From Actinokineospora diospyrosa (GTDB taxonomy: Bacteria > Actinomycetota > Actinomycetes > Mycobacteriales > Pseudonocardiaceae), in contig NZ_JAMTCO010000007.1 of NCBI RefSeq assembly GCF_024171925.1, positions 186,001-250,000 of the forward strand: DNA of 64,000 nt, in the 5' to 3' direction. The position numbers and the translations under genes are program-made. The number at the start of each line of letters is the position of its first letter. Position 1 is the first letter of the stretch. Shown here piece by piece: positions 58,120-64,000 of this stretch. The notes beneath the pieces were generated by a model that worked only from the letters and a program-made list of their open reading frames with translations, ran no database searches and had not been told where the DNA came from.

Positions 58120-59517
58120 TCAGCGGGACGTGGAGAGTCGTTGGTAGCCGGCTAGTTCGGCGTTTTCGACGGTGTCGAACCAGACCTCGGCTACGACTTG
58201 CTCGTAGCGCGGGTGATCGGGGTCGACGTAGAGCATTGCTCTTGTGCTTGCTTTGACGCGGAATCGGGGGTCGGGGGAGTGACCGTCCGGTAAGGGCATT
58301 GCGGATCCTGGACTGAATCGTCCTGGGGTGAAGTCGGGTGCTCCGTGCGGGTTGGTCGGATGGTCGACGGCTGGGTTGGTGGGGCGGGTGAAGCCCTTCA
58401 GCAGTTCCACCGTCGCGATCAGGTCAGGGGCGTTGCCTATAGGCGCACGCGGCAGGATCCAGTGGGCGTGCTGGCTCAAGGCTTCGTGGCCGGTGACGAG
58501 TTGCTCGAGCAGGGGCGCGTCCGGGAGGCGCAGGTAGTGGACAATCGACTGCGCTGCCTCCGCTAGCGACGGATCCAGGTCCGTTAGGACTCGGCCGTGG
58601 CGCAGCAGCAATGTCGTGCGGATGTAGGCCAGCAGCCAATCGTCGTGCTGAACGCTCTTGGGTTTGCCTCGACGCAGGAGTTCCGGCAGGGCTCGTGCCC
58701 AGTCCTTGGGGCCGAACCCGGTCGCGGCGCGCTCGATCATGTCGTCCAGAACGAGCCGCATGGTCGCGCGGTGGCGGGTGGTCACCAACTCGGTGATGAC
58801 CATGGACAACCCGTGGGTCAGCTTGGCGTTGCGCGCGCGCAGCACCTCCTCGGCCTGGGTCAGGGCACTGATGCGGCGCTCGGCGGCGGCACGCGCGCGG
58901 TCGGCGACCCGCAGGTCGGCGCGACGGCCGTCGGCGACGCGAGTGGCGGAAACCAGTCCCGCGGCCAGGGTGTTCGCCATCGCTGTGAGGTTCTTGACCT
59001 GGGCGGACTGCTGGGCCACCTGCTGACGCAGCATCGCCAACTCTGCTTCCAAGGCCAGGGATCGTTCCGGCGCAACCGCATCGGCGGGGCGGCGGGATCG
59101 TGACTCGTCCCAGCGGGCGCGGAACCAGCCGAGCGCTTCGTCGTGGTGTCCCGGGTCCGTGCAGGCGGTGACGATCCACTCCACCTCTGCCCAGTCCGGG
59201 AGCGCGGCGATCGAAGATCCCAGGACCGTCTTGCTGAACTGCCGGGCGACCTGGCGTATGTGGTGTGGTCCCCCCACCGCCCACGCCGGTCGCGGCGTCA
59301 CGGTGAAGGCGTGGTCGACCAGGTTCTTCATGGTGCCGAAACGGTGGACAACGAGGGTGATCAGGTCGAGCGCGCAGCGGCGGCCGGACGGGTCGAGTTC
59401 CTCGCTGGAGAAGTCGTCGACCGTCCGGGGTAATGGTCGTCCGGATCCCTTGCGCGCGGGTCGCTCGGGAAGCCGCCACGTCGCCGCGGCCGGGGACGGG
59501 TCGAAGTCCGCGCTCAC
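58120..59517 (-). CDS. XRE-like protein with central coiled coil
   Basis: A 465-residue soluble protein. Residues about 40-140 resemble degenerate actinomycete XRE regions (SKTVLGSSIAALPDWAEVEWIVTACTDPGHHDEALGWFRARWDE). A coiled coil follows (about 150-235, LALEAELAMLRQQVAQQSAQVKNLTAM, AAAERRISALTQAEEVLRARNAKL). The C-terminal ~220 residues are helical then Pro-rich and end in a beta-like segment (VRFRVKAS..YVDPDHPRYEQVVAEVWF). Start GTG/ATG near 59517 is uncertain. No family recognised; a DNA-binding role is inference. Confidence 0.65.
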   Translation of the reverse strand: MSADFDPSPAAATWRLPERPARKGSGRPLPRTVDDFSSEELDPSGRRCALDLITLVVHRFGTMKNLVDHAFTVTPRPAWAVGGPHHIRQVARQFSKTVLGSSIAALPDWAEVEWIVTACTDPGHHDEALGWFRARWDESRSRRPADAVAPERSLALEAELAMLRQQVAQQSAQVKNLTAMANTLAAGLVSATRVADGRRADLRVADRARAAAERRISALTQAEEVLRARNAKLTHGLSMVITELVTTRHRATMRLVLDDMIERAATGFGPKDWARALPELLRRGKPKSVQHDDWLLAYIRTTLLLRHGRVLTDLDPSLAEAAQSIVHYLRLPDAPLLEQLVTGHEALSQHAHWILPRAPIGNAPDLIATVELLKGFTRPTNPAVDHPTNPHGAPDFTPGRFSPGSAMPLPDGHSPDPRFRVKASTRAMLYVDPDHPRYEQVVAEVWFDTVENAELAGYQRLSTSR

Positions 59518-59615
59518 GGCGCGAGGTCCCTTTGCGATCGAGATAACCAGGACAACCGCGCGCCAGTCCGACGAATTGTCGAGGTTGTCGATCCCCGCAG
59601 CTCAAGGGTTTGTTC

Positions 59616-59630
59616 TTGTCGCAGCGACAA
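59616..59630. promoter_or_regulatory. perfect palindrome TTGTCGCAGCGACAA
   Basis: A 15-bp perfect palindrome in the divergent gap between the coiled-coil protein and the small membrane gene. A 12-bp inverted repeat CACCGGCAGCGG/CCGCTGCCGGTG follows at 59655-59685. Operator-like. Confidence 0.45.
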
Positions 59631-59769
59631 TCCGGACCGTGATCCACTAGAGGCCACCGGCAGCGGGTCGCAACCGCTGCCGGTGACGTCTCCAAGGGGC
59701 CGGGCAACAGGGCAGTCACCTTCCGCCCAGGCACCTCCACGCCACTCCTCGACGGAGGACCCACACAGC

Positions 59770-59961
59770 ATGCCGTTCCTGCCCACCACAGAGCTAGCGG
59801 TTCTGGGAGTCCTGCTGATGCTCAGCGTGCTGGTCGCGATCGCGGTGTTCACCCGCGTTCCCCAGCGCAGGACCACCGCCCTGACAGTCCTGCGCCTGCT
59901 GCTGAGGCGTCCCGACACCACTGAGGATCCCGAAGATCCCGAGCGCCGCGGCACGGAGTAG
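59770..59961 (+). CDS. 63-residue single-span membrane protein
   Basis: ATG 59770 with GACGGAGGA upstream. One membrane helix (ELAVLGVLLMLSVLVAIAVFT) and an Arg/Pro/Asp-rich cytoplasmic tail (LLLRRPDTTEDPEDPERRGTE). It diverges from the coiled-coil protein and shares the palindrome in their gap. Confidence 0.6.
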   Translation: MPFLPTTELAVLGVLLMLSVLVAIAVFTRVPQRRTTALTVLRLLLRRPDTTEDPEDPERRGTE

Positions 59962-60125
59962 TCCCACCTGCGGCCGCCACTCGCGAACTGGTGGCGGCCG
60001 CACCGAACCAGTCCCCCCAGTGTCACCGACCCGCGTTTTGACGATGTCAGCCCCATCCCGCCCTGGATCCAATCGCCCGAGCCCGTGAGCTCACCCGACA
60101 AGACGTTCCAGCCATCGACAGACAC

Positions 60126-60154
60126 CAGCGGCCCCAGGCACTCTGGGGCCGCTG
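60126..60154. terminator. 12-bp hairpin in the 59962-60345 gap
   Basis: Perfect arms CAGCGGCCCCAG/CTGGGGCCGCTG with a 5-nt loop. The rest of the 384-bp gap shows TACGCT at about 60213 and an SD-like AGGAGG at 60305-60310 but no convincing gene. Confidence 0.6.
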
Positions 60155-60345
60155 CCGCATCGCGATCGGCCGCTGCACGAGCGGCGGCGCGGTGGACGCG
60201 GACCTCGAATCGTACGCTGTACCGAGTCGGCTTTGGCCGCCGGTCTCCCGCGCCTGCTCGGGGTCGAGGGCGCGTCGAGGTCCGAGCAGACTGAGGCGTC
60301 TATAGGAGGCGAACTGTGCTCTTGCGGACGGCTAGCGGCGCTGGC

Positions 60346-61527
60346 CTAGGCCACGCGGTCGGCGATGTACTTGCCGATTTCCAGGGCGCAAGTAGCGGCA
60401 GGTGAAGGAGCGTTCAGCACGTGTACCTGTCCGGGTGCCGTCTCGATCAGGAAGTCCTGCACCATCGACCCGTCCGGCAGCAGTGCCTGCGCGCGCACCC
60501 CAGACCCCGACCGCACGATGTCGTCCTCGACGATCTCTGGGACCAGCTTTGCCAAGCTCGCCGCAAAGCGCCGCTTCGATAGAGACCGGCGGACCTCGTC
60601 CAGTCCGATCGGGTACGCGTACTTCCGGGCGAGGTTCCAAGTCCCCGGAAACGCAGCCGTCTCCCAAACGTCGCGTGCGGAGAAGTCACGCCATGTGTAC
60701 CCCTCACGACGAAGGGCGAGTACGGCGTTAGGCCCGGCATGCACTGACCCGTCCAGCATGCGGGTCAGGTGTACCCCCAAGAACGGCAGAGATGCGTCCG
60801 GGACCGGGTAGATCAGCCCCTTCACGAGAGAAGCGCGCGCAGGCCGCAGCTCGTAGTACTCCCCACGGAACGGCACGATTCGGGCGCGTGGCGTAAGACC
60901 CGCCATGCGGGCGATGCGGTCGCTGTGCAGACCGGCGCAGTTCACCAGTACGTCTGCCCGGAGCACCTCGGTGCCGGTAGCCACCTCAACGCCGGTAGAG
61001 CTAGAGCGGATGCCGAGGGCAGGCGTAGACAAACGCAGGTCGGCGTCGGACAGGTCGGCGACTAGAGCGGCGCAGATGGCCGGGAAGTCGATGATGCCCG
61101 TCGACTCCACGTGTAGAGCGGCGACGCAAGCGACGTGGGGTTCGTAAGAGCGGGCTTCGGCCTGCGTAATCAGTCGCGCAGGCACGCCGTTCGCCTCGGC
61201 GCGGGAGGCCAGTACGCGGAGTGCTGGTAGCTCCGACTCGGAGGTGGCGACGACGAGCTTGCCGCAGACGGACACTGGGACACCGCGGGAGCGGGCGTAA
61301 GAGACGATCGAGCGGTTGCCCGCGACCGACATCCGGGCCTTCTCCGAGCCGGGGGCGTAGTACAGGCCCGCGTGCACGACGTTGGAGTTGTGGCCGGTTT
61401 GGTGGGCGGCCCAGTGGTCTTCCTTCTCCAGCACCGTGACGGCGTGGCCGCGTTGGGCTAGTTCCCGGGCCGTCGCCAGGCCCAGGATGCCGCCGCCGAT
61501 GACGATGGCGGTGTGGCGGGAGGTCAT
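60346..61527 (-). CDS. lhgO: L-2-hydroxyglutarate oxidase/dehydrogenase
   Basis: A 393-residue FAD enzyme of the DAO family converting L-2-hydroxyglutarate to 2-oxoglutarate. It has the dinucleotide-binding GGGILGLATARELAQRG, VLEKEDHWAAHQTGHNSNVVHAGLYY typical of LhgO, NCAGLHSDRIARMAG and PFRGEYYEL. The C-terminal APSPAATCALEIGKYI motif closes the FAD site. Its ATG overlaps the glycosyltransferase stop (ATGA), so the two are coupled, an unusual pairing. Confidence 0.93.
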   Translation of the reverse strand: MTSRHTAIVIGGGILGLATARELAQRGHAVTVLEKEDHWAAHQTGHNSNVVHAGLYYAPGSEKARMSVAGNRSIVSYARSRGVPVSVCGKLVVATSESELPALRVLASRAEANGVPARLITQAEARSYEPHVACVAALHVESTGIIDFPAICAALVADLSDADLRLSTPALGIRSSSTGVEVATGTEVLRADVLVNCAGLHSDRIARMAGLTPRARIVPFRGEYYELRPARASLVKGLIYPVPDASLPFLGVHLTRMLDGSVHAGPNAVLALRREGYTWRDFSARDVWETAAFPGTWNLARKYAYPIGLDEVRRSLSKRRFAASLAKLVPEIVEDDIVRSGSGVRAQALLPDGSMVQDFLIETAPGQVHVLNAPSPAATCALEIGKYIADRVA

Positions 61528-62294
61528 GTGGTCTGGGGGAGGGCTGACCCGACGGGCTGGACCTTGCTGCGGCGGTGGCGGCTGCGCAGGGTGAACAGGC
61601 CCATGCCCATCTTGATCGGGTCGCTGAGCCGGATGCGGCTGCCGTGGCTGGAGTGCGCGGCGCTCAACCGGACCGGGACCTCGATGGTCTTGATGCCGTT
61701 GCGCTCGGCGAGGTAGGCCAGCTCGGTGCTCAGCAGGTAGCCGGGCTCCTGCAGCAGCGGGGCCGCCTGGCGCGCCCAGTCGCCGTCGACGATGAAGGTG
61801 CCCTGGGGGTCGCGGGTGCGCATGCCCAGGATGACCCGGCGCAGCACGAGGAAGCCGAAGGTCATCACGTTGCGCAGCAGCGCGCGCTCGATCACCGAGT
61901 CCGGGTGCGCCTTGGAGCCGATCACCACCGGGTGCGCGACGTGGTCGACCTTCTCGGCCGCGTCCAGGTCGTCGAACCCGAACGGCAGGTCGTCGGCGCC
62001 GAGGAACACCCGCGCGCCGCGGCTGTGCGCGATGCCGTGCCGCAGGGCGTTGCCCATGCCCTTCTCGCTGGTCAGCACCCGCAGCTCGACATCGGCCGAC
62101 CAGTCCGCGGCCAGCTTGGCCAGCAGCTCGATGGTCCCGTCCGACGAGCCGTTCTCCACGACGACGATCTCGGCGTCGCCACCGGCCAGCCGGGTCGCCA
62201 GCGCAGTCAGGGTGGCCTCGATGGTGTCCGCGCTGTTGTGCGCGGGCACCACGTAGGTGAGCGTTTTCTGGTCGGTAGCCCCTGGCGTACCCAT
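61524..62294 (-). CDS. family 2 glycosyltransferase (dolichyl/polyprenyl-phosphate-mannose-synthase-like)
   Basis: A 256-residue GT2 enzyme: TYVVPAHNSADTIEATL, DAEIVVVENGSSDGT, KGMGNALRHGI and the DxD-like FLGADDLPFGF. No membrane-anchoring C-terminal helices follow, so it is probably soluble or peripheral. It starts just before a large membrane protein gene on the other strand; both may build a surface polysaccharide or glycolipid (inference). Confidence 0.9.
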   Translation of the reverse strand: MGTPGATDQKTLTYVVPAHNSADTIEATLTALATRLAGGDAEIVVVENGSSDGTIELLAKLAADWSADVELRVLTSEKGMGNALRHGIAHSRGARVFLGADDLPFGFDDLDAAEKVDHVAHPVVIGSKAHPDSVIERALLRNVMTFGFLVLRRVILGMRTRDPQGTFIVDGDWARQAAPLLQEPGYLLSTELAYLAERNGIKTIEVPVRLSAAHSSHGSRIRLSDPIKMGMGLFTLRSRHRRSKVQPVGSALPQTT

Positions 62295-62400
62295 GGAATA
62301 CTCCCTGGCAGACTTGACAGCTGGCCAGGCCGGAAGACCTAGACCGAGGCGACTGGCACAGTACCGTGTCCGCCCGAGCGGGGGCTCCGGGGGAGCGCAC

Positions 62401-64000
62401 GTGTCGCAGCAGCGTCAACCATCGAGGAAGGACCGCCAGGTGACCCTGACGGAGAACCGCGTCCCCGTTCCGGAGGCCGCGCCCGGACAGGACGGCGAGG
62501 GCAAGTCCACCGGCGAGCGCAGGAAGGGGCTGCTCACCGGCCTCAGCGTCGCCGTGCTGGTCGCGGTCCTCGCCCAGGTACCGCTCATCCGCAACCGCAT
62601 CTTCTACTACTGGGACGACAGCGCCGCCGCGTTCCTGCCGGACTGGCACTACATCGGCGAGCAGCTGCGCGCGGGCATCTGGCCGGTGATGTCGCCGGAG
62701 ATGTGGATGGGCGGCAACATCGCGGGCGAGTCGATGATGAGCCTGTTCAACCCGGTGATGCTGGCCAACTACCTGGCTGTGTCGGCCATCCCGTCGCTCG
62801 CGCTGTCGGCGACCCTGGTCAAGACCGAGTTCCTGGTGCTCCTCGCGCTCGGCGTCTACCTGCTGGCCCGCGATTTCGGCGCGAACCGCGCTGCTGCTGC
62901 CGCAGTTGCGGTAGCGCTGCCGTTCTCCGGTTACACCCTCTATTTCGACGCGTCAGCTTGGGCCGGTGGGCTCATCTGCTTCGCCTGGCTGCCCATCGTG
63001 TGGTGGTCGCTGCGACGCTTCGCCCGTGGGCAGATGAACCCAATCGTCCCGATTGTCCTGGGCTTCCTGGCGATGACCGTCGGCAACCCTTACGGCGCGC
63101 TCGGTGTCATGGTGATCCTGGCCGCGGTAGCGGTAGAGCTGGCTCTGCAGAAGCACTGGAAGCGGTTCGGTTGGCTTGTCGTCGTCGGCGGCATCATCGG
63201 GCTGAGCACCCTCGTGGTGTTCCTGCCGCTGGCCGGTAGCAGCGCCGTCACCTGGCGTACCGACCAAGGCGTGCTTAACACCGGTTTCCTGGTGCCCAAC
63301 CTCGGCGACCTGTTCGCCATGAGCGCGCCGACGTTCCAGCCGCAGTACCGCGTGTTCGGGTCGGAGATCCTGTCCTTCCCGATGGCGTACCTGGCCTGGT
63401 TCATCGTGCCGCTGGCCCCGTGGTTGCGCTGGTCGGCGCTGCTCGAGCGGGTCCGCGAGCGCTCCAGCCTGATCGTCTTCGCCGGTGTGTACCTGCTGTT
63501 CCTCTTCGGACCGTCCACCCTGTGGCTGTTCCGCTGGCCCGCCCGGCTCACCGAGTACGCCTACCTGCCGATCGCGATCGCCATCGCCATCGTGCTGACC
63601 AAGGGCCTGAACACCAGCCGCGCCAAGGCCAAGGCGATCGCCTCGGCCATCATCGTGCTGGTCGGCGCGTACCTGTCGTGGGCGAGCACGCCGCAGCACG
63701 TCCGGTGGCACGCGCTGGCGACCGTCGTCGTCCTGCTCTTGGTCGCCGCAGCGGTGAAGTACCGCGAGCGGTTCTTCGGCACCGTCCTAGTCCTGGGCAC
63801 CGCGGTGCTCTTGGTACTGCAGACGCAGCTCTACACGGGCAACTACAACATCACCCCGTGGCGCTTCCCGCACGACGTCACCGCGATGCGCGACAACTTC
63901 GACGACCGCTACCAGGGCAACACACTGCAGGTCGTCGACCTCGGTGAGCTCAACCAGCACGCCGAACTGGTCCCCGACGGCGTATGGCGCGACGTGATGC
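62401..64000 (+). CDS. large multi-span membrane protein (YfhO/GT-C-like), partial
   Basis: The frame is open from GTG 62401 to the window edge (533 codons). GGGGGAG lies 6 nt before GTG 62401; GTG 62440 with GAGGAAGG is an alternative. After an N-terminal ~45 residues it has at least ten membrane helices. The first outside loop carries the acidic motif YYWDDSAAAFLPDWHYIGEQL with paired Asp, then FNPVMLANYLAVS. This is the arrangement of GT-C fold or YfhO-like glycosyl-transfer proteins. The C-terminus is missing. Confidence 0.78.
   Translation, partial: MSQQRQPSRKDRQVTLTENRVPVPEAAPGQDGEGKSTGERRKGLLTGLSVAVLVAVLAQVPLIRNRIFYYWDDSAAAFLPDWHYIGEQLRAGIWPVMSPEMWMGGNIAGESMMSLFNPVMLANYLAVSAIPSLALSATLVKTEFLVLLALGVYLLARDFGANRAAAAAVAVALPFSGYTLYFDASAWAGGLICFAWLPIVWWSLRRFARGQMNPIVPIVLGFLAMTVGNPYGALGVMVILAAVAVELALQKHWKRFGWLVVVGGIIGLSTLVVFLPLAGSSAVTWRTDQGVLNTGFLVPNLGDLFAMSAPTFQPQYRVFGSEILSFPMAYLAWFIVPLAPWLRWSALLERVRERSSLIVFAGVYLLFLFGPSTLWLFRWPARLTEYAYLPIAIAIAIVLTKGLNTSRAKAKAIASAIIVLVGAYLSWASTPQHVRWHALATVVVLLLVAAAVKYRERFFGTVLVLGTAVLLVLQTQLYTGNYNITPWRFPHDVTAMRDNFDDRYQGNTLQVVDLGELNQHAELVPDGVWRDVM

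Noticed and set aside
60316-60405. 30-codon ORF behind AGGAGG antisense to the lhgO 3' end
   Set aside because: Good ribosome site but no hydrophobic or conserved pattern and it overlaps a well-supported gene; too weak to call.

Overview
The window is high-GC (roughly 70 percent G+C) actinomycete chromosome. Third-position GC bias, GTG starts, 4-bp stop/start overlaps, leaderless-looking starts, LigD-type end joining, SigE-family and ShbA/SigD-like sigma factors, XRE-DUF397 pairs and NB-ARC/TPR proteins all point to Actinobacteria. The gene mix best fits Pseudonocardiales (an Actinokineospora/Saccharothrix-like organism). The genus is inference. I saw no rRNA, tRNA, CRISPR array or transposase gene.

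Left part (1-14 kb): a translationally coupled cytochrome P450 and NB-ARC/TPR protein; a DUF5926-DUF952 pair; a four-gene surface-signalling module (two lipoproteins, a SigE-family sigma factor and a membrane anti-sigma-like protein sharing one extracytoplasmic domain); ferritin with an IdeR-like box; arginine deiminase; a DM13 protein; a split LigD repair pair; a CPBP protease. A non-coding island at 14.1-15.1 kb carries repeats.

Middle part (15-44 kb): an IdeR-boxed DUF2470 protein; tyrosine/homogentisate catabolism (hmgA diverging from an unknown gene, fahA and an IclR regulator); cutA; a GDT1-type manganese exporter behind a yybP-ykoY (Mn2+) riboswitch; cydA-cydB-cydDC (fused); a GAF histidine kinase and, 1.3 kb further on, a DevR-like regulator beside coaA; a macro-domain protein; pheA with a phosphoglycerate-mutase-like gene; DrrAB-like ABC exporter; MFS exporter; XRE/DUF397 pair; a NarL-type two-component system; a PASTA lipoprotein with a mazG-like gene.

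Right part (44-64 kb): a second repeat island (44.4-45.6 kb); a SigD/ShbA-like sigma factor; a secreted glucosaminidase; an SDR and an AurF-type diiron oxygenase diverging over a perfect 21-bp operator; rtcB; a macrolide-type glycosyltransferase behind a short upstream ORF with attenuator-like structure; a zincin; a septum-formation protein; a DUF1190-like/glutathionylspermidine-synthase-like/DUF350 trio; serS; a third repeat island (57.3-58.1 kb); an XRE-like coiled-coil protein; L-2-hydroxyglutarate oxidase; a GT2 glycosyltransferase; and a large membrane protein running off the right edge.

The main unusual signals are the sigma/lipoprotein module with duplicated promoters, two inverted copies of a ~145-bp palindromic element next to ~70-bp tandem repeats, a family of intergenic elements joining a DnaA-box-like 9-mer to a promoter and a C6/G5 leader, and the attenuator-like leader of the glycosyltransferase.
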